Shown here piece by piece: positions 6,845-14,346 of a stretch of 31,399 nt of DNA. The DNA is taken from assembly GCA_025980625.1 (NCBI GenBank), contig JAICXG010000003.1, forward strand, positions 1 to 31,399, in the 5' to 3' direction. This DNA is from Chthoniobacterales bacterium. GTDB taxonomy: Bacteria; Verrucomicrobiota; Verrucomicrobiia; Chthoniobacterales; UBA10450. Under the pieces are notes generated by a model, which was given only the letters and a program-made list of their open reading frames with translations, was not told the origin of the DNA and searched no databases. The position numbers and the translations under genes are program-made. Every line of letters begins with the position of its first letter. The first letter of the stretch is position 1.

Positions 6845-8263
6845 CTATTCCTCGGCGCGGGCAAAAGGATGTCCGCCGAGTTTGCGACAAAGCTCGTCGC
6901 CGATCTCGGCGATGATCTCGATTTTGGTCGGGTGATAGTACTCAGCGTCTCCGAGTTGATCGATGGTGTGCTCGTGATCGATCGCGTAGGCCGGGAGATG
7001 GATCAGATTGGAGGCATCGTCGCAGAGCAAGCCCGCACTGATGAGGCGACGGCTTTTTCTGTCCGCCCAAAATTCGCCAAAACCGCAGTCGTCGCCAGCG
7101 AGATGCAACTTGCCAATGTCACGGCTTTGCGCGGCCGCGCTCAAAAGTTCGTGCCCATGCTTTTGCGCTTTGTCAGGCGTGCAGCCGGCGAAGGCAAACT
7201 CAGGATCGGAAAATATCGCCTCGATGTTAGAGCGTTTCGTCCAGATGCGGGTGCCATTCCGGCAGGCATTCTCGGCCGCGATGCCCGCTTCGATGTGGGC
7301 GTGGTGGACGACCATGCGCACCCCGGCGACATCGCCCGCGGCAAAGATGTGGTTCTTGCCTTTAACCCGCATGTCGTCGCCAACATCGAGCCGGCCGAGT
7401 GCATTCGGCGCGAGGCCGGCAGCCGCGAGGCCGAGGTGGTCAAAGGCCGGCCGTCGTCCGGTCGCGAGCAGGAGTTTTTCGGCGACGATTGGCTTGATTG
7501 GGTCCTTTCCTTCCGTTTCGAGCACAAAGGCGCCCGATCGATCGCGGCTCAGATGCGTCACCTGGTGCTGGGTTAAAACGCGAACTCCTTCTTGCTCGTA
7601 AATCGACCCGAGCCGCTCACCGAACTGTGGCGGAAATTCCGAGAGAATTCCGGAGCGCGAAAGAAGCGTGACCGTCGCGCCGAGCCGCGCGTAGCGGAGG
7701 GAAAACTCGACCCCGATCGCGCCCGCACCCAGCACCGCGAGCGACCTTGGAATCTGCGTGTTATGCAGAATCTCGTCGCTCGTCCAGAGGCCATCTGCGT
7801 TCGCTTCGAGGCCGGCGAGCTGCGGCCAAATCGTGACCGAGCCGGTCGCGATGATCGCCGCGTCAAAAGTGTAGCGTCGCCCTTCGCTGACGATTTCGTG
7901 ATCGCTGAGGAAGGTGGCATCTGAGCGAATAATCTCGAAGTGATCGCTCGCCAACTCGCGGATCTCTGCTTGCCGATAGGCGCGGAAGCCGGCGATCTCG
8001 TTGTTTTTCCAACGAACGATCTGGCCGAGATAGTCGTTAGGGTGCTTCGGCTTGATCTCGAGCCAGCCGTGCCGCTTCGCGTGGTGCATCGCGTCGATCG
8101 GCTCAAAAAGCGCCTTCGAAGGCATGCAGCCGGCGTTGATGCAGAGCGACGCGTGATCGGCGTTGTCGCCCATGAAGAAGAGAACGCGCGCTCCGTTTTG
8201 CGCCGCGGTCCGCGCCGCGGTGAATCCGGCCGAGCCGCCGCCGAGGACTGCAATGGTCTTCAT
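6845..8263 (-). CDS. FAD-dependent pyridine nucleotide-disulfide oxidoreductase
   Basis: A 472-residue two-dinucleotide-binding-domain flavoprotein of the dihydrolipoamide dehydrogenase/mercuric reductase group. The N-terminal FAD motif GGGSAG is at residues 8-13, and the redox-active pair C41/C46 lies in LCINAGCMPSKAL. The second Rossmann motif is GAGAIGVEFS (about 182), the FAD-binding Asp is in HIFAAGDVAG, and the C-terminal dimer domain ends with YYHPTKIEIIAE, like the active-site HPT...E of the family. The usual Glu and GGTC preceding the first redox Cys are replaced (FMGDNADHASLC), which sets it apart from classical Lpd. The ATG at 8263 is preferred to an upstream TTG at 8269. It is not next to a 2-oxoacid dehydrogenase, so the disulfide substrate is unknown. 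Confidence 0.85.
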   Translation of the reverse strand: MKTIAVLGGGSAGFTAARTAAQNGARVLFFMGDNADHASLCINAGCMPSKALFEPIDAMHHAKRHGWLEIKPKHPNDYLGQIVRWKNNEIAGFRAYRQAEIRELASDHFEIIRSDATFLSDHEIVSEGRRYTFDAAIIATGSVTIWPQLAGLEANADGLWTSDEILHNTQIPRSLAVLGAGAIGVEFSLRYARLGATVTLLSRSGILSEFPPQFGERLGSIYEQEGVRVLTQHQVTHLSRDRSGAFVLETEGKDPIKPIVAEKLLLATGRRPAFDHLGLAAAGLAPNALGRLDVGDDMRVKGKNHIFAAGDVAGVRMVVHHAHIEAGIAAENACRNGTRIWTKRSNIEAIFSDPEFAFAGCTPDKAQKHGHELLSAAAQSRDIGKLHLAGDDCGFGEFWADRKSRRLISAGLLCDDASNLIHLPAYAIDHEHTIDQLGDAEYYHPTKIEIIAEIGDELCRKLGGHPFARAEE

Positions 8264-8489
8264 TTCCAAGCCGCATCATCAGCGGCTTGCGCGCGGTTTG
8301 GAAACAGGAAAATCAACACTTGTTCCCTAACTATGACAGCGAGGGGAAATCTGCGCGATCGCCCTCGAGTCGGCAGCGACGGTGTAGCGGGCGATTTCAA
8401 TGGCGAGGAATGCAAGACCGTGCCGTTGCCAACGGCGCCTCAGATAACGTTTCGCGACATGCGAGGCGCCTACGTCCCGCAGAAATGAC

Positions 8490-9305
8490 CTAACGAGAAG
8501 CCGAACCCGATTTGACCCGATTCCAAACCGCATCCATTTCGGCAAGGTCAACCGTGCCGAGCTGCTTTCCCTGCTTTCGCAGTTCCTCCTCCATCGCGTG
8601 AAAGCGAGAGATAAATTTCTCGGTTGCCGCGGCCAGCGCGATCTCGGCATCGAGTCCGTTTTTTCGCGCCAGATTCACGACGGCGAAAAGCAGGTCGCCC
8701 ATCTCGCCGGCAATTGCGTCCGCGTTTCTCGAAGCGATCGCTTCTTTCACTTCGCCAAGTTCTTCCTCGACCTTGGCGACCACATCGCGGAGCTCGCTCC
8801 AATCAAAGCCGACCCGTGCCGCCTTCGTCTGCGCTTTTTGCGCCAGCATGAGCGCGGGCAACGCTCTCGTTAGGCCAGCGAGGTGACGGTCCTCCGTGGT
8901 TTTCTTCTCCGCCCGCTTAATCGCGTCCCACTGCTTCAGAACCGCGCCGGTGTCGCGCGCCTCGCTTTCACCGAAGACGTGCGGATGTCGCCTAACGAGC
9001 TTGTCCGCGATCTCACGGCTCACTTCATCGATCGTGAAGCGTCCCGCCTCGCGCGCGATCTCTGCGTGCATCACAACCTGGAGAAGAAGGTCGCCCAGCT
9101 CTTCGCGCAGGTTGGGCTCGTCCTTTCTCCGGATTGCATCGGCGACTTCGTAGGTTTCTTCGAGCAGTCCGGGGACTAACGATTCGTGGGTTTGCTCGCG
9201 GTCCCACGGGCAACCGCTGGGCGCGCGAAGGCGCGCGACGATTTCACAGAGGCGGGCGAAGGGTTCGTGAATCGAGGATCGTGAATCGTGAATCGGGTCT
9301 GACAT
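8490..9305 (-). CDS. mazG: Nucleoside triphosphate pyrophosphohydrolase MazG
   Basis: The 271-residue protein contains two MazG repeats. The first has CPWDREQTHESL, then EETYEV and EELGDLLLQVVMHAEIA, the E-x2-E...E-x2-D metal-binding pattern. The second has EEELGEVKEAI and GEMGDLLFAVVNLARK. MazG hydrolyses NTPs to NMPs and pyrophosphate, cleaning the nucleotide pool or lowering alarmone during stress. The start is taken at the ATG at 9305. Residues 3-14 (DPIHDSRSSIHE) are encoded by one arm of a dispersed ACGATTC-type repeat, so the first ~15 residues are not conserved sequence. The TAG stop lies within a CCTAACGA word. The 220 bases between its stop and the oxidoreductase start hold nothing I can call. 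Confidence 0.93.
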   Translation of the reverse strand: MSDPIHDSRSSIHEPFARLCEIVARLRAPSGCPWDREQTHESLVPGLLEETYEVADAIRRKDEPNLREELGDLLLQVVMHAEIAREAGRFTIDEVSREIADKLVRRHPHVFGESEARDTGAVLKQWDAIKRAEKKTTEDRHLAGLTRALPALMLAQKAQTKAARVGFDWSELRDVVAKVEEELGEVKEAIASRNADAIAGEMGDLLFAVVNLARKNGLDAEIALAAATEKFISRFHAMEEELRKQGKQLGTVDLAEMDAVWNRVKSGSASR

Positions 9306-9354
9306 CGTCTCAACAATAGACCGATACACGATTCACGATTCAACGATTCACGAA
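9264..9354. repeat. Inverted repeat of ACGATTC units
   Basis: The left arm (9264-9296) and the right arm (9321-9354) are inverted copies built from two to three ACGATTC (GAATCGT) heptads. The space between them holds the mazG start codon. A related single-arm copy is at 21318-21351. It looks like a dispersed family of intergenic palindromes rather than a gene-specific operator, because part of it has been taken into the mazG reading frame. Confidence 0.75.
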
Positions 9355-9355
9355 C

Positions 9356-10069
9356 CTAAATCCGCCAGAGCGAGCGATGGCTCCCAAACTCCGAGATTTC
9401 GCCGGAACTTTTGCGGCCGACGTAGATCGCGATTCCGATCACGATCGCGAGCGTGCCGACAAACATGCCGGCGACGAACCACGACGGGATATAACCGACC
9501 GCCAGCTCCTGATAAAAGCTGCGCACACTCACGATCGGCTGGCGCGCGTGGAGAAAAATTTTCATCACCCACGCGATCATGATGAGGAGAAAGATGAAGA
9601 CGTAATTCCGCTTCATTCGTCGGCCGACCGCTTCCAGCATGCTGATCTTAAATGACGGCAGAATAAGATCTTCGCAGACCAGTTTCTTCCATTCGCCCTG
9701 CAGGAGATGGCGGTTTTCCATGATCATTGGAACGAGAAAATGCGCCTCGAGCATTCGCACCCGGGCGCGAAAGGCGTCGTAGAACCGATAGCGGCGCGCC
9801 TCGATCCAGAGCATGATCCAGACGATCGCGAGATTGAAAAAGAAGATGAGATGCGGCACGCCGATATTGGAAAAAGCGATCGTGATAATGGCGGTGCTGC
9901 TTGTCACCGCCCAGTTCGTGGTCGTATCGAGCCGGGTGCGCCAGATCATGATCCGGCCCATTTCGCCGCGATAGAAATGCGACATCGCGTTGACGTAACC
10001 CGGATCGTACAGGCTGCCATGGGTGGCGAGCCGTGCGTCCTCGAGAGTTTGCTGATCTTGGTTGGCCAC
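9356..10069 (-). CDS. DUF2270 family integral membrane protein
   Basis: The 237-residue protein shows the DUF2270 pattern: MSHFYRGEMGRIMIWRTRLD, then TNWAVTSSTAIITIAFSN, the EARRYRFYDAFRARVRMLE motif, and four hydrophobic segments (about residues 52-70, 76-92, 155-172 and 198-220). The segments between are basic and probably cytoplasmic. No biochemical function is established for the family. The gene is divergent from the PTS EIIA-like gene with about 47 bases between likely starts, and its stop lies next to the ACGATTC repeat downstream. Confidence 0.85.
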   Translation of the reverse strand: MANQDQQTLEDARLATHGSLYDPGYVNAMSHFYRGEMGRIMIWRTRLDTTTNWAVTSSTAIITIAFSNIGVPHLIFFFNLAIVWIMLWIEARRYRFYDAFRARVRMLEAHFLVPMIMENRHLLQGEWKKLVCEDLILPSFKISMLEAVGRRMKRNYVFIFLLIMIAWVMKIFLHARQPIVSVRSFYQELAVGYIPSWFVAGMFVGTLAIVIGIAIYVGRKSSGEISEFGSHRSLWRI

Positions 10070-10115
10070 GCTGGCGAATGATTCGACATCGCGAAGCGGC
10101 GCGTCAAACTATTCC

Positions 10116-10574
10116 ATGCTTTCGCCGCTGCTCGAAGCCTTGCTCGATCCAAAGCACGTCGTGCTCGACCTGCGCGGCCGCGCCGGAAGCGAGGCAGTGT
10201 GGCAAATCGTCGACCTGCTCGGGGCGCGCGGCGAATTAACCAGCCCGAAGGAATTCTTCGCAGCGGTAATGGAGCGAGAGGCGAAAAGCTCGACCGTGGC
10301 GAACGGCGGGGTGGCCTTTCCTCACGCCCGCACTCCGCTGGTGGCGGAGCTACTGCTCGGGATCGGGCGCAGTCGCGAGGGCGTCCTTCTTCCGGGCAAT
10401 GACAATCCCGTGCACCTGCTCTTCGTCCTCGCCGTCCCGCAGCAGATGGTGAACGATTATCTTATCTGTGTCGGCTCGCTCGCGCGGCGATTGAATAGCG
10501 AAGCGACCCGGCAGTCGCTGCTCGACGCCTCAACGCCGGCCGAATTCCTCGAGCGACTCCGCGGCGAGGATTGA
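10116..10574 (+). CDS. PTS EIIA (PtsN/fructose-type) domain protein
   Basis: About 152 residues from the ATG at 10116; an in-frame start at 10062 would overlap the divergent DUF2270 gene and adds a non-conserved leader. The fold is EIIA-Ntr/Fru: LLDPKHVVLDLRG, a helix with EFFAAVMEREAKSSTV, the phospho-accepting His70 in NGGVAFPHARTPLV, then LLFVLAVPQQMVNDYL and a C-terminal FLERLRG helix. In this family the His takes a phosphate from NPr/HPr and regulates nitrogen, potassium or carbon metabolism or serves a sugar permease. No permease or HPr gene lies here, so a regulatory role is likelier. Its 3' end overlaps the convergent glycosyltransferase by 45 bases. Confidence 0.85.
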   Translation: MLSPLLEALLDPKHVVLDLRGRAGSEAVWQIVDLLGARGELTSPKEFFAAVMEREAKSSTVANGGVAFPHARTPLVAELLLGIGRSREGVLLPGNDNPVHLLFVLAVPQQMVNDYLICVGSLARRLNSEATRQSLLDASTPAEFLERLRGED

Positions 10575-11297
10575 TTCGTTAGGCGGGGGAAAGCGCTCAC
10601 GATAATACCAGCGGTGGAGCGCGGCCGGGGAAACGCCGCAGCGGTAGAGGACAATCAACGTGCCGTTCTCGATCGAGGTGCGCCACGGGCCGCGCCGAAG
10701 ATGCCGCCGGCTCGACGAGGTGAGCGGTGGATCCAGCACCGCGACCGGGCCGGCGCGGCGGAGACGGCGCGAGAATTCGATGTCTTCCATCAGCGGCAGC
10801 GGAGCAAACCCGCCGAGTGCCTCGAACACTTCCCGCCTAACGAAAATCGATTGATCGCCGAAAAAGCTGCCGCCGTGTCGTGTAAGAAATCGTGCGATCA
10901 TCTCAAGCGGACGCAGCCTGCGATGGCGCTCGTCAAACCTGCGGTAAAAAGCGCCGCCGATGATCGCCGGATCGCGCAACGCATCAGAAATCGCGGCGAC
11001 ATGTTGCTGGGTCAGAAGAGAGTCGGCGTGATGAAAAATCAAAACGTCGCCACAGGCGTGGCCGGCCCCGAGATTCATCTGTTCGCCGCGGTTGGGTGCG
11101 CCCGAGTGGAGATAAGTTCCACCACCATTTCGCACCATTTCGGCTGTGATAGGATGCGGCGTGACATCGACCACGATCACCTCGCGCAGCGATTTCAGCC
11201 TAACGAGTTCCGGCACGAGGCGGCGAAGATGATCGCGATCGTCCCAGGACGGAACAATCACGCTCAACCGCAACCGGGCGGCTTCGATCTGGCTCAC
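10530..11297 (-). CDS. Family 2 glycosyltransferase, TIGR04283 type
   Basis: A 255-residue GT2/GT-A enzyme. The start LRLSVIVPSWDDRDHL is followed by EVIVVDVTP, GAPNRGEQMNLGAGHACGDVLIFHHADSLL (a D-x-D/HAD-type nucleotide-sugar site) and GAFYRRFD, then DQSIFVRREVFEALGGF and LMEDIEFSRRLRR. This is the TIGR04283 subfamily, linked in databases with arsenosugar biosynthesis; I see no arsenic genes nearby, so the acceptor is open. Its ATG overlaps the stop of the rhomboid-like gene (ATGA), so the two form an operon. The C-terminus overlaps the convergent PTS gene. Confidence 0.85.
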   Translation of the reverse strand: MSQIEAARLRLSVIVPSWDDRDHLRRLVPELVRLKSLREVIVVDVTPHPITAEMVRNGGGTYLHSGAPNRGEQMNLGAGHACGDVLIFHHADSLLTQQHVAAISDALRDPAIIGGAFYRRFDERHRRLRPLEMIARFLTRHGGSFFGDQSIFVRREVFEALGGFAPLPLMEDIEFSRRLRRAGPVAVLDPPLTSSSRRHLRRGPWRTSIENGTLIVLYRCGVSPAALHRWYYRERFPPPNESILAAESLEEFGRR

Positions 11298-12199
11298 TTC
11301 GATTTGTTGAGGAGCCGGGCCCGTGCCCGGTCGAGCGCGCGCCGCTCACTTGCGGTCAAGCTGCCGATGCCGGATTTGGAAATCTTGTCCAACACTGGAT
11401 CAATCGAATCGTAGATGTCTTCGGGCTCAACCACGCGGCGAGTCGAGGGTGGCGGGACGACACGCAAGGCCCGGCGCGAACGCCAACGCGCGGTCCAGCC
11501 GGCCAGCCAGTCGAGTTGCGGCCCGGCGCCGCGGAATTCAATAAAGCCGAAGGCGAGACCGGCGCTGATCCAGAGGAGGGCCATTTCCACCCAGCCATGA
11601 TAGGCCAGCAATTGCAGCGTGTAAGCCGCGATAAAAATGAGCGCGATCCATTTTGCCATGATGCGGAAGAAAATTTCCGCGTTCGGATAAATCGCGGCGA
11701 AAGCGATGAAGATCGCGAAGTGGATCGTGGCCGAACCAGCCAGCCCGGTGCGCAGCCACGCGCCCAGAATGGTGAGCAAAAGCGAGGGCACAAAAAGCAG
11801 GAGCGCGTAGAGGGCGAGAAAGGAACGGCGGCCAACGAAACGTTCCACTTCACGGCCGAAGGCAACGAGCATGTACATCTCGATCGCAAACCAAATCAGG
11901 TTTGAGGGTTGATGGACAAAGGCGTACGTCGCGATTTGCCAAAAGCGGCCGGCATACAAAACCTGGGAGCTGTCGAACGCGAAGAGGCCCAGCGCCGCGC
12001 CTTGGCCGATCGCGAGCAGGAGGCAGCTCAGGATCATGCAAACGACGTGCACGATCATGAGCAGCGTCGGGGCGTGGATCGGGAAGCGTCCCATCCATGC
12101 GATCGGCTGGTAATCATCCGATCTCACGACGCCGAACATATCGACATTAAACGGTGCAGCGGACGCTTGCGCAAGCTTCCAACCGAGCCAGCGGCTCAA
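11294..12199 (-). CDS. Rhomboid-like membrane protein, probably catalytically inactive
   Basis: About 301 residues (or 281 from an in-frame ATG at 12139). Six hydrophobic segments lie between residues 45 and 240, with the rhomboid landmark FWQIATYAFVHQPSNLIWFAIEMYMLVAFG. In active rhomboids this stretch has a second His and an Asn (H-x3-H-x3-N) and a later GxSG carries the nucleophile; here those positions are altered, and the region reads GLAGSATIHFAIF with no GxSG. The TM6 His-Gly-Gly is replaced by HGWVEMALL. The C-terminal tail DPVLDKISKSGIGSLTASERRAL is the DUF6576-like module found on Bacteroidota and Verrucomicrobiota rhomboids. It is probably a membrane pseudoprotease that binds clients without cutting them. 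Confidence 0.75.
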   Translation of the reverse strand: MSRWLGWKLAQASAAPFNVDMFGVVRSDDYQPIAWMGRFPIHAPTLLMIVHVVCMILSCLLLAIGQGAALGLFAFDSSQVLYAGRFWQIATYAFVHQPSNLIWFAIEMYMLVAFGREVERFVGRRSFLALYALLLFVPSLLLTILGAWLRTGLAGSATIHFAIFIAFAAIYPNAEIFFRIMAKWIALIFIAAYTLQLLAYHGWVEMALLWISAGLAFGFIEFRGAGPQLDWLAGWTARWRSRRALRVVPPPSTRRVVEPEDIYDSIDPVLDKISKSGIGSLTASERRALDRARARLLNKSK

Positions 12200-12268
12200 C
12201 GCCCCTCCCGAATCCAGAACGATGGAAAAGCTGCGAGCTTGCCGCCGCTGGCGCTGCGTTTCTCTGCC

Positions 12269-12389
12269 GTCATCCCGACCCCGCGGAGCACGGGAGAGAC
12301 CTCACGATTTCAATCCACGTCTTCTTGTCAGGCAAGTCCTCCACGGCGTGGGTGAGGTCCCTCGCCCTTCTCCGGCGACTCGGGATGAC
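12269..12389. repeat. Intergenic inverted repeat with GTCATCCCGA ends
   Basis: The 300-base gap before pckG contains a 121-base element whose ends are exact inverted copies (GTCATCCCGA and TCGGGATGAC). Inside is a second inverted pair (GACCTCAC and GTGAGGTC). There is no open frame of interest. It resembles the dispersed, hairpin-forming intergenic repeats that are common in genomes of this kind. The rest of the gap (12200-12268 and 12390-12487) holds nothing I can identify. Confidence 0.65.
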
Positions 12390-12498
12390 AGACATCGCGC
12401 GCCAGTCTTGCCGTCGTCGCGTTGCCAATTTTTTCTTGGCCCGGCGCGGGAAGCGTTCAAATTGAGAGTTCGCCCGCGGTCTCGCCGCCTAACGAACT

Positions 12499-14310
12499 AT
12501 GGAAAACATCGCTCCTGCCATTTCGCCGCCACCTGCCTTCGGCAGAAATAAGGCGCCGAACCAGGCAGTGCTCGATTGGGTGCACGAGGTCGGGTCGCTC
12601 ACCAAACCGGAGAACATTTTCTGGTGCGACGGCTCGGAGGCGGAAAAAAATTACCTCCTTGGTGAAGCGCGTCGCCCGGGCGTGCTGATTGCGCTCAACC
12701 AGAAAACCTATCCCGGCTGTTATCTCCATCGCTCGAATCCTAACGACGTCGCCCGGGTCGAACAGTTCACGCTTATCTGCACCCCGACAAAGGAGGAAGC
12801 GGGCCCGACCAACCACTGGGCCGAGCCCGGCGAGACCTATCGCAAGCTGCACGACATGCTGAAGGGAGCAATGCGCGGCCGGACGATGTTCGTCATTCCC
12901 TACATTATGGGACCGCCCGATTCGCCGCTCGCCAAGATCGGTTATGAAATCACTGATTCGATCTACGTCGTCCTCAGCATGCGAATCATGACCCGGATGG
13001 GTGCGATTGCCTCCGAGCGGCTCGGCGAGAATCGTGACGCCGAGTTCAATCGCGGCGTACATTCCCTGCTCGATGTCGATCCGCAGCGGCGTTGGATCTG
13101 CCATTTCCCGCAGGACAACACGATCATCTCGGTCGGGTCGGGTTACGGCGGCAATGTGCTCCTGAGCAAGAAATGTCTCGCCCTTCGCATTGCTTCTTAT
13201 CTGGCGAGAAAGCAGGGCTGGCTCGCCGAGCACATGCTTATCCTCGGCGTCGAATCGCCCGAGGGGAAAAAGCACTACGTGGCGGCCGCTTTCCCGAGCG
13301 CCTGCGGGAAGACGAACTTCGCCATGCTCATTCCGCCGCCGCATTTCGCCGGCTGGAAAGTGACCACCGTCGGCGACGACATCGCCTGGATGGAAATTCG
13401 CCAGGACGGCCGGCTCTACGCGGTCAATCCGGAGAATGGCTATTTCGGAGTCGTGCCGGGAACGAGCTACAAGTCAAACGCGAACGCGATGCGCTCGATC
13501 GAGCACGACACCCTCTTCACGAATGTTGCCCTAACGCCTAATGGCGACCCCTGGTGGGAAGGCAAGGACGGTGACCCGCCTAACGAGGCGATCGATTGGC
13601 GAGGCGAGCCCTGGACGCCTGCCGCGAAGGAAAAGGCGGCCCATCCGAACAGCCGTTTCGCCACCCCGATGCACAACAATCCGGTGCTCGATCCGGAAGT
13701 CGAGAATCCCGCCGGGGTGCCGATCAGCGCGATCATTTTCGGTGGGCGCCGGAGCAACACGATGCCGCTGGTTTTTCAGGCGAAAGACTGGCAACACGGC
13801 GTCTACGTCGGCGCGACAATGGCTTCCGAGACGACGGCGGCCGCGACCGGCGCCGTTGGACAGGTGCGGCGCGACCCGATGGCGATGCTGCCGTTCTGCG
13901 GCTACAACATTGGTGATTATTTCCAGCACTGGCTCGAGACCGGCAAGCGCCTGACGAATCCGCCGCTCATCTTCCACGTCAACTGGTTCCGCAAAGATGG
14001 GGACGGAAGATTTCTCTGGCCCGGATTCGGGGACAACCTGCGGGTTTTGAAGTGGATCATCGAGCGCAGCGAAGGGAAAGCCGGCGCCGCGGAGACGCCG
14101 ATCGGCGCGATCCCGCGCCCGGAAGATCTCGACCTTGCTGGCCTCGAAGCTGTTTCGCCCGAGATGCTGCGCCAGCTACTCGCGGTCAATCCCGAGGAAT
14201 GGGTGAAAGAACTGGAGGGACAGAAGCTCTTCTTGGAATCGCTCGGGCCCAAAGTGCCGGGGGAATTGCGGGCGGAATACGACGAGTTGGCCCGGCGCCT
14301 TAGTCGTTAG
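12499..14310 (+). CDS. pckG: Phosphoenolpyruvate carboxykinase (GTP)
   Basis: The 603-residue enzyme interconverts oxaloacetate plus GTP with PEP plus CO2 and GDP, the entry step of gluconeogenesis. All GTP-type hallmarks are present. The P-loop with reactive Cys is at 265-272 (FPSACGKT, C269), the metal site GDD is at 292-294, and FGVVPGTS follows. PFCGYNIGDYFQHW starts at 465, and then FHVNWFRKD and FLWPGFGDN. Length is normal. The ATG lies four bases after a CCTAACGA word, and no strong Shine-Dalgarno is visible. The TAG stop is itself inside a reverse CCTAACGA word that opens the terminator. It stands alone, with a convergent gene downstream. Confidence 0.97.
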   Translation: MENIAPAISPPPAFGRNKAPNQAVLDWVHEVGSLTKPENIFWCDGSEAEKNYLLGEARRPGVLIALNQKTYPGCYLHRSNPNDVARVEQFTLICTPTKEEAGPTNHWAEPGETYRKLHDMLKGAMRGRTMFVIPYIMGPPDSPLAKIGYEITDSIYVVLSMRIMTRMGAIASERLGENRDAEFNRGVHSLLDVDPQRRWICHFPQDNTIISVGSGYGGNVLLSKKCLALRIASYLARKQGWLAEHMLILGVESPEGKKHYVAAAFPSACGKTNFAMLIPPPHFAGWKVTTVGDDIAWMEIRQDGRLYAVNPENGYFGVVPGTSYKSNANAMRSIEHDTLFTNVALTPNGDPWWEGKDGDPPNEAIDWRGEPWTPAAKEKAAHPNSRFATPMHNNPVLDPEVENPAGVPISAIIFGGRRSNTMPLVFQAKDWQHGVYVGATMASETTAAATGAVGQVRRDPMAMLPFCGYNIGDYFQHWLETGKRLTNPPLIFHVNWFRKDGDGRFLWPGFGDNLRVLKWIIERSEGKAGAAETPIGAIPRPEDLDLAGLEAVSPEMLRQLLAVNPEEWVKELEGQKLFLESLGPKVPGELRAEYDELARRLSR

Positions 14311-14340
14311 GCACCTAACGAATCTGCCTGACGAGTTTTT
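14304..14340 (+). terminator. Rho-independent terminator of pckG built from the CCTAACGA word
   Basis: TCGTTAGGCA (14304-14313) can pair with TGCCTGACGA (14325-14334), a ten-pair stem with one G-U pair, an 11-base loop and a following GTTTTT. The stop codon TAG is inside the left arm. A competing shorter hairpin pairs the same left arm with CCTAACGA at 14314-14321. The T-run is only five long, so strength is uncertain. Confidence 0.7.
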
Positions 14341-14346
14341 GATTGT

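Noticed and set aside
8327..8489. Minus-strand open sequence between the oxidoreductase and mazG
   Set aside because: It has coding-like composition but no start, no ribosome-binding site and no family I recognise.
9264..9354. Short regular repeats considered as a CRISPR array
   Set aside because: There are only two inverted arms with heptad units and no spacers of constant length; no cas genes are present.
10614..11414. A 266-codon plus-strand open frame over the glycosyltransferase
   Set aside because: It lies wholly antisense to a gene with clear GT2 motifs and has no recognisable domain.
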